From: an uncultured Ruminiclostridium sp. | Lineage (GTDB): Bacteria; Bacillota; Clostridia; Oscillospirales; Ruminococcaceae | Length of the DNA stretch: 64,000 nt | NCBI GenBank assembly: GCA_910588335.1 | Contig: CAJUQV010000011.1 | Span: 25,805 to 89,804 of the forward strand | Direction: 5' to 3' | Part shown: piece after piece, positions 34,445 through 42,770 of the stretch | Numbering within the stretch: position 1 is the first letter of the stretch | How the letters are laid out: every line of letters begins with the position of its first letter | Program-made: the position numbers and the translations under genes | The notes under the pieces: generated by a model | What the model saw: only the letters and a program-made list of their open reading frames with translations | Database searches by the model: none | What the model was told of the DNA's origin: nothing

Positions 34445-35774
34445 GACTGCAGTGAAGTCTCGCCTTCTGTTTAAATCCGAGTACCGGAAATACGGGATTC
34501 GGATACCGTGCTTACTGACGGCGGTCTGTTTTTTAAGCGGCTGCACCGTTTTTGACGGTTCGCTGGAAAGCCTTATGTATCCTCCTAAGCTCACCGAAAC
34601 CCAAACAGCCGTTTATAATGCCCTTAAATTGAGTACCGGGGATCAGATAGAATTGGTTTACCCCGCCGGCGGGGAGTACCGAAGCGCATTTGTTCTCTAT
34701 GATCTGGACGGAGAAAAAACCGATGAGGCTATCGTCTTTTATCGCGAAAAAAATCTGTCGGAAAACGGAGAAAGCGGTTTAAGAATGAATCTTCTGGATC
34801 AGGATGGCGGAGTATGGACGTCGGTGACCGACAGACCCGTTGCAGGAACCAAAATAGAGAATGTAAACTTTTACAATTTTGACGGTACGGTAAGCGTGGG
34901 AGTGGTATGTTCGGTGCTTGCCCAGACGGAAAAGTCGCTGAGTCTTCTGAAATATTCCGACGGATATTTGGAGGAGCAGTTTAAAACCACCTTTAGCTTT
35001 ATGGAAACCGACGATTTGGACAACGACGGCTTTGACGAGCTGTTTTACGTCAGCTATGACTCGGTGATGGGATACAGTCACGCCCGTGTTCTTGGTACAA
35101 CGGAAGCAGGTGAAGACGAAACCCGCCCGTCTCCCGAAGTGCTTTCCACAGTGCCTCTTTATCCCGACGTTTCGTCGGTACAGAGATTAAGCCGTCAGAA
35201 GCTCAACGAAAACGAAAGCCTGTTGTTTATTGATTACGCCAAAGGTGACAACGCATACGGAACCCAGATACTGTTAAGCTATAAGAACAACCTTACCCAG
35301 GTTTTTTCCGAAAATCTCAGCCGCCGCTCCAACTCCTACACTCCCATTCTGTACAGCACGGATATCGACGGCGACGGCAGGATAGAAGCCCCCTCCACCA
35401 CAGCTTTCATAGGATACGAAAACCGCACGATTCCCGAACAGATTTTTTCGGTGGAATGGTATTGTACCGATACCGAGAACGGCAATACCGTAACCAAAAA
35501 ATTCACCACTTACGTTAACGCCGACGGCGAATACGTTTTCTATGTTCCCGTCAGGTGGCAGGGGCTGGTAACGGCGGAAAAAAGCGGAAACATTGTAAGC
35601 TTCGTAAAATACGACAGCGAAAGTCTTGTCTTACTCTCGATATGCGTATCGGACGTCATTCCCGAGGGAACGGGCTGGAAAAAATATGACGATAACATAT
35701 ACGTTAAAAATTCCGAAAGCAGCGACCCAATGGTTCTTACCGACGATGAACTGAGAAACTGCCTGTGGATATAA
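34425..35774 (+). CDS. Lipoprotein with DxDxDG (FG-GAP-like) repeats
   Basis: The 449-residue product carries an N-terminal hydrophobic segment ending in a lipobox LSGC near residue 40, so it should be anchored outside the membrane. The mature part contains three acidic repeats that look like calcium-binding FG-GAP/VCBS blades: LYDLDGEKTDEAIVF, TDDLDNDGFDELFYV and STDIDGDGRIEAP. A single beta-propeller or partial one is likely. Three ATG codons in a row at 34425 begin it inside the preceding membrane protein gene. It precedes the two-component genes, which suggests, without proof, a sensor or envelope-stress role. Confidence 0.82.
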   Translation: MMMKTRRTAVKSRLLFKSEYRKYGIRIPCLLTAVCFLSGCTVFDGSLESLMYPPKLTETQTAVYNALKLSTGDQIELVYPAGGEYRSAFVLYDLDGEKTDEAIVFYREKNLSENGESGLRMNLLDQDGGVWTSVTDRPVAGTKIENVNFYNFDGTVSVGVVCSVLAQTEKSLSLLKYSDGYLEEQFKTTFSFMETDDLDNDGFDELFYVSYDSVMGYSHARVLGTTEAGEDETRPSPEVLSTVPLYPDVSSVQRLSRQKLNENESLLFIDYAKGDNAYGTQILLSYKNNLTQVFSENLSRRSNSYTPILYSTDIDGDGRIEAPSTTAFIGYENRTIPEQIFSVEWYCTDTENGNTVTKKFTTYVNADGEYVFYVPVRWQGLVTAEKSGNIVSFVKYDSESLVLLSICVSDVIPEGTGWKKYDDNIYVKNSESSDPMVLTDDELRNCLWI

Positions 35775-35852
35775 ATTTGTCGTTTTCGATCGGATTTTGC
35801 CGCGTGCGGGGCACCTTTGCCGAACCGATTTGAAAAAAACATTGTAAGAGCC

Positions 35853-35945
35853 TGCCTTTGGTCAAGATATAGACAAATAATACGAATGACCAAAAATTAG
35901 TGCTTCGGGTGCAATCTTCAGTCAACAACTTGATAAAAATCGGTA
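35853..35945. repeat. R element, diverged composite
   Basis: It contains GGTCAAGATATAGACAAATA, CAAAAATTAGTGCTTCGGGTGCAATC and GTCAACAACTTGATAAAAATCGGTAT, the same modules as other R elements but worn. Confidence 0.6.
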
Positions 35946-36014
35946 TAAACGTAAATATACGCGGTTTTCGGCATTGTGCCTGCTGCCGGCAAATCACAGC
36001 GAAAGGATCATACC

Positions 36015-36707
36015 ATGCTCACCAAAAAAGTTTTAGTATGCGAGGACGAGGACGCCATACGCGACTTCGTGATAATAAACCTGAAAAGCGCGGGCTATGA
36101 AGTAACGGGCGTAGACTGCGGCGAAAAAGCTCTTGAGGAATTCTCCAAGGGTAATTTTTCCGCCGCCATACTGGACATAATGATGCCCGGAATAAGCGGA
36201 GTGGAAGTATGCCGCAAAATCCGCGAAAGCGACGGAAAAATCGGCATAATAATGCTCACCGCCAAAAGTCAGGAAACCGACAAGATAGAAGGGCTGACAA
36301 GCGGCGCCGACGATTATATCACAAAGCCCTTTTCTCCATCCGAGCTTGTGGCAAGGGTAGACGCCATGTATCGGAGAATAAGCTCCTACGAGCAGTCCTC
36401 CGACGGGAAGATTCTGAAAGCGGGGCCGTTCGCTTTGGATATTCAGAGCAGAAGCGTAAAAAAGAACGGAACCCCCATAGAGCTTACCCAGATAGAATAC
36501 GGACTTCTGGAATATTTCATACAGAATTCGGGAATAGCGCTGGACAGAAATACCATTCTCCGAAAGGTCTGGCACGATGAGTTTTTCAGCGACGATAAAA
36601 TAGTGGACGTTAACGTAAGGCGCTTAAGAATGAAAATAGAGGACGATCCCTCTTCCCCCGCGTTTATACAAACTGTCTGGGGCTACGGATATAAGTGGAC
36701 GATTTAA
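36015..36707 (+). CDS. PhoB/OmpR-family response regulator
   Basis: A DNA-binding response regulator of 230 residues. The receiver domain (1-118) has acidic residues E10 and D11, the phosphorylation site D54 (AAILDIMMPG), MLTAKS and ITKPFSP with the conserved Lys. The C-terminal winged helix (about 130-228) ends VWGYGYKWTI, typical of PhoB/OmpR. GAAAGGA precedes the chosen ATG at 36015; an upstream in-frame ATG adds 13 unrelated residues. The gene pairs with the histidine kinase 200 bases downstream. Confidence 0.95.
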   Translation: MLTKKVLVCEDEDAIRDFVIINLKSAGYEVTGVDCGEKALEEFSKGNFSAAILDIMMPGISGVEVCRKIRESDGKIGIIMLTAKSQETDKIEGLTSGADDYITKPFSPSELVARVDAMYRRISSYEQSSDGKILKAGPFALDIQSRSVKKNGTPIELTQIEYGLLEYFIQNSGIALDRNTILRKVWHDEFFSDDKIVDVNVRRLRMKIEDDPSSPAFIQTVWGYGYKWTI

Positions 36708-36772
36708 GGCAACACCGCGCAAAGACCGTGCTGCGCGTCTGCACCACAATCTTTGTGCGGTATTGCCTTAAA
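36704..36772. repeat. Inverted-repeat element after the response regulator
   Basis: TTAAGGCAACACCGCGCAAAGA pairs imperfectly with the complement at TCTTTGTGCGGTATTGCCTTAA. The left end overlaps the stop codon. It could be an attenuator between regulator and kinase or a small mobile element; no T-run follows. Confidence 0.6.
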
Positions 36773-36910
36773 ATTTCTTGAATTGCGCCGGCAAGCCACG
36801 GAGTTTGAAAAAGTCACAAGAAATCTTTGCCTTGTCATCGTCATAATCTGCTCGAAAATCCACGTACAAATCCAATAAATATAAGCGGAAAATAGCGAAA
36901 AGGATCACAA

Positions 36911-38353
36911 ATGGCCGCAAAAAGAAAAAGCATAGCCACTCGCTGGTTTATTAACAGCTTCGGAATAATCGCAGTTATAATGCTTGTGGTAATAGTTGGG
37001 GTATATTTTTTTGCCCGTAATTATTATTACAGCTCTGTCAGCCGTTACCTGCGCTCCGAAGCCAGTGTGATACGCGGTGTGCTTACGAGGTTTTACGAAA
37101 ACTCCTCCTCCGATTATTCCGAGGAGATACGCTCCACAGTGGAGCATTTTGATAAAAAAGCGCTGATGGAGCTTATGGCGATAGATAAAAACGGGAATAT
37201 AGCCATTTCAAGCAGCGGCTTTTCCCCCGATGTGGAGCAGGAAATGCCGGACTATACCGCGGCTCTGAACAGTCCCGACGGCATCGGCGAATATGTGGGA
37301 AGCCTTAACAGAAGCTCGGTAAGCGAAAGGTACATGGCGGTATCGGTGCTGATAAGCACCGATATGAAGGACAAAAATTACAGCGCCATAAGAGTTATGA
37401 CCAGCCTTGAGGGCGTGGATACGCAGCTTGCCCGATTAAGTCTCGGCACCGCCGCGTTGGGTGCCTTTGTCTTGATATTGGTGCTTATTATCGGGCTTTA
37501 TTTTGTACGTTCGATTATTCTGCCAATAAGAAAAATGGCGTCCTCCGCAAAAAAACTGGCGAAAGGCGATTTTTCCGAACACATAGACTTCAGGCGCGAC
37601 GATGAGCTTGGCGAGCTGTGCCGAGCCTTCAATTATATGGCGGACGAGCTGGCAAACAGCGAAAAGATAAAAAACGATTTCATCAGCTCGGTATCCCACG
37701 AGCTGAGAACCCCCCTTACCGCAATCAAGGGCTGGAGCGAAACCATACTTGAAATGCGCAGCGCGGAAACTCTTATTAAAGGAATGCGGGTTATTACCAC
37801 AGAAACGGAGCGCCTATCCTCTATGGTGGAGGAGCTTTTGGACTTTTCGAGAATACAGAACAATCGCCTTATGCTTCAGAAGGATAACACAGATATTTTG
37901 GCGGAATTAGCGGACGCGGTGCTGATATATACCGAAAGAGCCGCGAAAAACGGAATAAAAATAAATTATCACGAGCCCGACGGAGTCGCGATGATCTTCG
38001 GAGACAAGAACAGATTAAGGCAGGTTTTCCTGAATATAATAGACAATGCCGTAAAGTATACGGGAAATGACGGGGTTATCAACGTCGAGGCAGTTCTTAA
38101 GGAAAATTCCGTCGAAATAAAAGTGTCGGACAACGGCTGCGGAATAAGCGCAGAGGATCTCCCCAAGGTGAAAAACCGCTTTTATAAGGCGAACAATACC
38201 GTAAGAGGCTCCGGAATCGGACTTGCCGTGGCGGACGAGCTGACAGGTCTTCATTCGGGAAAGCTTGAGATAGAAAGCGAGATCGGGAAAGGCACCACCG
38301 TGACAATCACATTGCCCACCATGCAGAAAAAAGCGGACGAAGGGGCAAAATAA
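36911..38353 (+). CDS. Sensor histidine kinase (PhoR/VicK-like)
   Basis: The 480-residue kinase has a first membrane helix (about 15-36), an extracellular domain of about 140 residues, a second helix (about 177-200), a HAMP domain (about 201-252), a HisKA dimerisation domain with SVSHELRTPLTAIKGWSE containing the phospho-accepting His, and a HATPase domain with NIIDNAVKYT (N box), VSDNGCGIS (G1) and GSGIGLAVA (G2). All catalytic motifs are intact. AAAGGATC precedes the ATG. It should phosphorylate the adjacent regulator. The signal is unknown. Confidence 0.95.
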   Translation: MAAKRKSIATRWFINSFGIIAVIMLVVIVGVYFFARNYYYSSVSRYLRSEASVIRGVLTRFYENSSSDYSEEIRSTVEHFDKKALMELMAIDKNGNIAISSSGFSPDVEQEMPDYTAALNSPDGIGEYVGSLNRSSVSERYMAVSVLISTDMKDKNYSAIRVMTSLEGVDTQLARLSLGTAALGAFVLILVLIIGLYFVRSIILPIRKMASSAKKLAKGDFSEHIDFRRDDELGELCRAFNYMADELANSEKIKNDFISSVSHELRTPLTAIKGWSETILEMRSAETLIKGMRVITTETERLSSMVEELLDFSRIQNNRLMLQKDNTDILAELADAVLIYTERAAKNGIKINYHEPDGVAMIFGDKNRLRQVFLNIIDNAVKYTGNDGVINVEAVLKENSVEIKVSDNGCGISAEDLPKVKNRFYKANNTVRGSGIGLAVADELTGLHSGKLEIESEIGKGTTVTITLPTMQKKADEGAK

Positions 38354-38364
38354 AACAATGAATA

Positions 38365-38580
38365 ATACTGATCCTTGATCAGGTTATAGACAAAAAATTG
38401 TTGACCAAAGATTAGGTCTTGTTTGAAAATAGAGGGAATGACGGATTGTTGACCCAAACCGGTTAGCTTCAAGGAAAAAATCGCAGTCAAACTGTCGTTT
38501 GACGAGGCTTTTTGACGCAGAAGATGACCGTTTAGGGGCGAAAAGACGGCGTTTCCGATTTTTCAAACAAGCCATAGTAT
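38365..38580. repeat. R element interrupted by MITE A copy 2
   Basis: The R element runs ATACTGATCC to CCAAAGATTA, is broken by the MITE, and resumes with TAGTAT at 38575-38580. Removing the MITE and one TA restores a GATTAGTAT end. Confidence 0.8.
38415..38574. mobile_element. MITE family A, copy 2
   Basis: A 160-base element with the ends GGTCTTGTTTGAAAA and TTTTTCAAACAAGCCA, flanked by TA. It shares about four fifths of its sequence by eye with copy 1 and even more with copy 3. It contains TTCAAGGAAAAAA and TTTTTGACGCAGAA, also present in family B. Confidence 0.85.
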
Positions 38581-38616
38581 AAACCGTCGTTTTTTTCAGA
38601 AAGGAATGGTCGGAAA

Positions 38617-39618
38617 ATGTCAAAAAAAGAAAAACCCATCCTCCGAACCAACATAGGAGGACAAGCGCTGATAGAAGGCATAATGATGAAAGGCTCCAAA
38701 AAAGCCGCTCTGGCGGTGCGCAAAAAAAGCGGGGAAATAGAAACGGAGTGCAAAGATCTGCCCGAAAAGAAATGGTATCAGAAATGCCCTTTTGTCAGAG
38801 GAATATTCAACTTTGTCTCACAGCTTAAGGACGGCATGAGCTATATGAATAAGTCCATGGAAATATCCGGGTATATGGAAGACGATGGCGAGGAGCCGTC
38901 AAAATTTGAAAAATGGCTGGAAAAAACCTTCGGCAAAAACATAATGTCCGTTGTTTCCGTAATAGGGGCGGTATTTGGCGTGGGACTGGCGGTGATCTTG
39001 TTTATATTCTTGCCCACATGGCTTTTCACCGGGCTTCAGTCGCTTTTCGGCAATACGGATATCTCCCCTTTCCGCTCGCTTTTTGAGGGCGTTATAAAAA
39101 TTTTAATCTATATACTTTATCTTTGGCTGACCTCTCTTATGAAGGATATCCGACGCACCTACGAATATCACGGCGCGGAGCACAAAACCATAGCCGCTTA
39201 TGAGGCGGGAGAAGAGCTTACTGTGGAAAATGTGAAAAAACACATACGCTTTCATCCCCGCTGCGGCACCAGCTTTATATTTCTGGTACTGGCCATAAGC
39301 ATTTTGGTAACTACATTGGTGCCCATAAACAGCGAACAGTTTGTTCTGTGGTTCGGAGTAGGAAAGTTTGCCGCCGATCTGATGAGAGCGGTATGCAAGA
39401 TACTGCTGCTTCCGTTGGTGGTGGGAATAAGCTATGAAGTGATAAAGCTTGCGGGAAGATACGACAATATAGCCACAAGAATCATTTCCGCGCCGGGACT
39501 CGCGCTGCAAAGACTTACCACAAGAGAACCCAACGAGGGTCAGATAGAGTGCGCAATTGCCGCCATAACTCCCGTACTGCCCGAAAAAGGCGAGGAGGGA
39601 CGGGAAGATAAATGGTAA
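38617..39618 (+). CDS. DUF1385 family membrane protein
   Basis: A 333-residue protein of the conserved DUF1385 family, common in Firmicutes beside prmC and prfA. The N-terminus has NIGGQALIEGIMMKGSKKAALAVRK, the family hallmark, then hydrophobic helices near 108-130, 150-175, 225-245 and 255-275, and the conserved EYHGAEHKTIAAYEAGEELT with HPRCGTSFIF. The conserved His, Glu and Cys residues suggest a metal site, but no function is established that I can name. It overlaps prmC by 7 bases. Confidence 0.9.
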   Translation: MSKKEKPILRTNIGGQALIEGIMMKGSKKAALAVRKKSGEIETECKDLPEKKWYQKCPFVRGIFNFVSQLKDGMSYMNKSMEISGYMEDDGEEPSKFEKWLEKTFGKNIMSVVSVIGAVFGVGLAVILFIFLPTWLFTGLQSLFGNTDISPFRSLFEGVIKILIYILYLWLTSLMKDIRRTYEYHGAEHKTIAAYEAGEELTVENVKKHIRFHPRCGTSFIFLVLAISILVTTLVPINSEQFVLWFGVGKFAADLMRAVCKILLLPLVVGISYEVIKLAGRYDNIATRIISAPGLALQRLTTREPNEGQIECAIAAITPVLPEKGEEGREDKW

Positions 39619-40493
39619 GCTTAATGCTAAAAAAAAAGCTGCGTACTATTTTGGAGCAAAGCGGAAATCCCTGCGCCGCCTTCGAGACCGACCAGATAAT
39701 GAAATGGGCGGCGGATTTTGACTGTCTTACTTTCGCCCCCGACAGCGAAATTGACCCATTGAAAGCCGAAAAGGCGATAGACGCCGCCAAGCGCCGCGTA
39801 AAAGGAGAGCCGCTCCAGTATATACTGGGCGAATGGGATTTTTACGGCTTTACATTTCATGTGGGGGATGGAGTGCTTATTCCCAGACCGGAAACCGAGC
39901 TGCTGGCGGAAAAAGCAATTGCTGCGCTGAAGGAGATGACGGGGAAAGATTCCTCCCAACGCGGTACGGTTATCGACCTTTGTTCGGGGAGCGGCTGTAT
40001 CCCGATTGCCGTGGCTAAAAAATCCGGCGCCCGCTGCTACGGAATCGAAATAAGCGAAAAGGCGTTGGAATATTTCAAGAAAAACATTATCCTTAACAAA
40101 ACGGAAGATAGGGTTACGGCTCTGTTGGGAAACGTACTTGAACCAAACGGGGAGCTTCTGGAAAAGTTGCCGGAAAAATGCGATATAATAACCGCGAATC
40201 CACCGTATCTTACCGCCAGTGAAATGGGAGAGCTTCAGAAAGAAGTGAGACATGAGCCCGAAATCGCCTTATTCGGCGGACAAGACGGTCTCGATTTTTA
40301 TCGTGTGATCTTCGGCCGCTGGAAGGATCGGCTTTCCGAAAAGGGAGAGTTTATAGTGGAAACGGGCGATGATCAGGCGGAAGCGGTAAAGAGCCTGATG
40401 GAAAAGGAAGGCTTTTGCTGCGGAATAATAAAAGATTACAACAAGTTGGGAAGAATAGTATTCGGAAAGCTCGCCCATGCGGCGGTGCAATAA
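39612..40493 (+). CDS. prmC: Peptide chain release factor methyltransferase PrmC
   Basis: PrmC (HemK) methylates the glutamine of the GGQ motif in release factors. The 293-residue protein has the N-terminal helical domain, GEPLQYILGEWDFYG, RPETELL, the SAM-binding VIDLCSGSGCIPIAVAK and the catalytic NPPYLT. It overlaps the DUF1385 gene. No prfA gene lies next to it; the DUF1385 product is its upstream neighbour, as in several Clostridia. Assignment is secure. Confidence 0.95.
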   Translation: MVSLMLKKKLRTILEQSGNPCAAFETDQIMKWAADFDCLTFAPDSEIDPLKAEKAIDAAKRRVKGEPLQYILGEWDFYGFTFHVGDGVLIPRPETELLAEKAIAALKEMTGKDSSQRGTVIDLCSGSGCIPIAVAKKSGARCYGIEISEKALEYFKKNIILNKTEDRVTALLGNVLEPNGELLEKLPEKCDIITANPPYLTASEMGELQKEVRHEPEIALFGGQDGLDFYRVIFGRWKDRLSEKGEFIVETGDDQAEAVKSLMEKEGFCCGIIKDYNKLGRIVFGKLAHAAVQ

Positions 40494-40567
40494 TATCTGT
40501 AAGCCGCTATTTAATGCCTTTTTCAAATAAGAATAAAATAAATTGAAAAACAGAAAGGAATATTTCA

Positions 40568-41833
40568 ATGGCAAAATCATCCTCCAATACCCCTAAAAAA
40601 GTATTCGTAAAAGCCAACACACCCGAAGAAAAAAAGAAAGCCCTTGATTCCGCGATTGCCTACATAGTAAAAACCTTCGGCGAAGGCTCCGTAATGATAA
40701 TGGGAAACCAGAAATCAAAGCTGAACGTTGAAGCCGTATCTACCGGCTCTCTCGGACTCGATCTGGCGTTGGGAATAGGCGGACTTCCCAAGGGAAGAAT
40801 AGTTGAGATATACGGACCCGAATCCGGAGGTAAAACCACCGTTTCCCTCCACGCGGTGGCGGAAGCGCAGAAAAAGGGCGGAATAGCCGCGTTTATCGAC
40901 GTGGAACACGCGCTTGATCCGATTTACGCGAAACAGCTCGGCGTAGACGTGGATCAGCTTATCGTCTCTCAGCCCGATACGGGCGAACAGGCTCTGGAAA
41001 TAATCGAAGCGCTTGTACGCTCCGGAGCCATCGACATAATAGTACTTGACTCGGTTGCCGCAATGGTAACAAAAGCGGAAATAGACGGCGAAATGGGCGA
41101 CAGCTTTGTGGGAGTACAGGCGAGGCTGATGTCCGCCGCCATGAGAAAGCTCACCGCCGTTATTTCAAAATCCGACACGGTGGCCATCTTCATTAATCAG
41201 ATCCGCGAAAAAATAGGCGTAATGTACGGAAATCCGGAAACCACTCCCGGCGGCCGCGCGCTGAAATTCTACGCTTCCGTAAGAATAGAGGTCAGAAGAG
41301 GCGAGGCTATTAAGGAAGGCGATAAAATAATAGGCTCACGCACAAAGTGCAAGGTGGTTAAAAACAAAGTGGCTCCTCCCTTCAAATCCTGCGAATTTGA
41401 TATGATTTACGGTCAGGGAATAAGCAAAATGGGAGAAATCATAGATATGGGAGTCGAATTGAAAATTATCAAAAAATCCGGCTCATGGTTCAGCTACAAC
41501 GATATGAAAATAGGACAGGGGCGCGAAAGCGTCAAAAAGTGGCTCACGGAAAACGAAGATATTCGCTCCGAGGTGGAAGTAAAAATAAGGGATCAAGCCG
41601 ACGCATTGTTTAAAACACTGCTCAGCGGAGGGGCGGACGACGATATGGGCGAAGACGCAGAGGGGCAGGAAAATCCTCCCGCCGAGGACGAAATTCCCGC
41701 GCCCGAATCCGAAGAAGCGCCCTCTAAAAAAAGCACTGCGAAGTCCGCCCCGAAGAAATCGAAAAAAACGGTGGTAATTGAGGCCGAGGAAGATTTTGAA
41801 GAATTTTCAATAGATGAAATCGACGGAGATTAA
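40568..41833 (+). CDS. recA: Recombinase RecA
   Basis: RecA forms filaments on single-stranded DNA for homologous recombination and induces the SOS response. The 421-residue protein shows Walker A GPESGGKTT (near residue 86), FIDVEHALDP, LLxxQPDTGEQALEI-type SQPDTGEQALEI and FINQIREKIGVMYGNPETTPGG. It is 60-70 residues longer than usual because of an acidic then Lys/Ala-rich tail (DDDMGEDAEGQENPP... KKSTAKSAPKKSKK). AGAAAGGAA precedes the ATG. No GAAC-N4-GTTC LexA box was seen in the 74-base upstream gap. Confidence 0.98.
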   Translation: MAKSSSNTPKKVFVKANTPEEKKKALDSAIAYIVKTFGEGSVMIMGNQKSKLNVEAVSTGSLGLDLALGIGGLPKGRIVEIYGPESGGKTTVSLHAVAEAQKKGGIAAFIDVEHALDPIYAKQLGVDVDQLIVSQPDTGEQALEIIEALVRSGAIDIIVLDSVAAMVTKAEIDGEMGDSFVGVQARLMSAAMRKLTAVISKSDTVAIFINQIREKIGVMYGNPETTPGGRALKFYASVRIEVRRGEAIKEGDKIIGSRTKCKVVKNKVAPPFKSCEFDMIYGQGISKMGEIIDMGVELKIIKKSGSWFSYNDMKIGQGRESVKKWLTENEDIRSEVEVKIRDQADALFKTLLSGGADDDMGEDAEGQENPPAEDEIPAPESEEAPSKKSTAKSAPKKSKKTVVIEAEEDFEEFSIDEIDGD

Positions 41834-41841
41834 ATTTATTT

Positions 41842-42354
41842 ATGAGCTTGTTTAACGAAGAAGAAACGGAGCTGGAGTATAGCTCCGAATACAGCCGCGC
41901 CAGAAAAAGGGCAATGTACCTTCTGGGAAGCCGCGATTATTCCTCAAAAGCGCTTAAGGAAAAGCTTCTCAACAATTACTCAAACGACACCGCCGAACGG
42001 GTAATTGAGGATATGAAGAATTACGGCTTTTTAAACGACGAAGAATACGCAAAAAAACTTGCTTCGTCGTTGATTAGAGGGAAAAAGTACGGAGCCTGCC
42101 GCGCAAAAAGCGAAATGAGACGAAAGGGAGTAAGCGAGCTTGACGCGGAAGAAGCCCTGTCGGAATATGAAAAAGAGGATTATTCGGATCAGCTTATTTC
42201 CCTTATCGAAAAAAAGTACGGCGACAGAATAGAGGACAGGGAAGACCGTCGGCGTACCGTTGCCGCACTCGCAAGAAGAGGCTACGGCTATTCGGAGATT
42301 AAAGATGCGATACTTACGGTGCTCCGCCGTTGGGCGGACGAAGAGGATGAATAA
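41842..42354 (+). CDS. recX: Regulatory protein RecX
   Basis: RecX modulates RecA filament activity. The 170-residue protein is made of tandem three-helix repeats: ARKRAMYLLGSRDYSSKALKEKLL, VIEDMKNYGFLNDEEYAKKLASSLI and RRTVAALARRGYGYSEIKDAI, all typical of RecX. It starts eight bases after the recA stop, so they are co-transcribed. It is near the usual length. Confidence 0.93.
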   Translation: MSLFNEEETELEYSSEYSRARKRAMYLLGSRDYSSKALKEKLLNNYSNDTAERVIEDMKNYGFLNDEEYAKKLASSLIRGKKYGACRAKSEMRRKGVSELDAEEALSEYEKEDYSDQLISLIEKKYGDRIEDREDRRRTVAALARRGYGYSEIKDAILTVLRRWADEEDE

Positions 42355-42413
42355 TACCGGGATTTATACTATAGCAATCCAATAAAAAAATAAACAAATA
42401 GGAGCGAAGCAAC

Positions 42414-42509
42414 TAAGGGCCCGCTGATTAGAACACAATCGCCCCGTTCAAAGCAGCGTATTCACGGGGATGATTGTGTTACGCTTCGCTTTAATCAGCG
42501 GTTCCCTAA
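42414..42509. mobile_element. Small MITE-like element, family C
   Basis: A 96-base inverted repeat with ends TAAGGGCCCGCTGATTA and TAATCAGCGGTTCCCTAA, and an inner stem AACACAATC/GATTGTGTT. Ends starting TA-AGGG parallel the TA-GGGC ends of MITE families A and B. Only one copy is in the window. Confidence 0.6.
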
Positions 42510-42562
42510 TTGTCCTCCCCTACTTCCCTTTCGGAGTCCGAAAGGGAAGTAGGGGAGGACAA
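42510..42562. repeat. Perfect 53-base palindrome
   Basis: Two 26-base arms, the left beginning TTGTCCTCCCCTACTTCC, match with no mismatch around a single G at 42536. It abuts the family C element. Confidence 0.9.
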
Positions 42563-42695
42563 AGGACTGGGGCAACGCCCCCAAAGCTTGTGTTTTTTTG
42601 TACTGTTTGTAATTTTGCTTAAACTTTTTTTGAATTGCAATTTCACCCAAAGCACTATCCAACATTTTTAAAAAATATTGGTATAAATAAGCGGC

Positions 42696-42724
42696 TTGAC
42701 ATCATACCGTAATTATGTTACAAT
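42696..42724 (+). promoter_or_regulatory. Sigma-A promoter of rimO
   Basis: TTGACA (42696-42701), a 17-base spacer and TACAAT (42719-42724), about 46 bases before the rimO ATG. Confidence 0.7.
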
Positions 42725-42770
42725 TCAAACGTTAAGGACTATATGAAAAACAGGAAAGAAAAGTAAAAAG

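Larger units (their letters stand above)
42355..42770. other. Intergenic region with stacked inverted repeats
   Basis: These 416 bases hold an inverted-repeat element (42414-42509), a perfect 53-base palindrome (42510-42562), a GGGGCAACGCCCC hairpin with a downstream T-run (about 42571-42600), a worn R element (about 42635-42684) and the rimO promoter. No gene was found. Confidence 0.7.

Noticed and set aside
40494..40567. LexA (SOS) box before recA
   Set aside because: No GAAC-N4-GTTC match in the gap; the site may lie inside prmC or regulation may differ.
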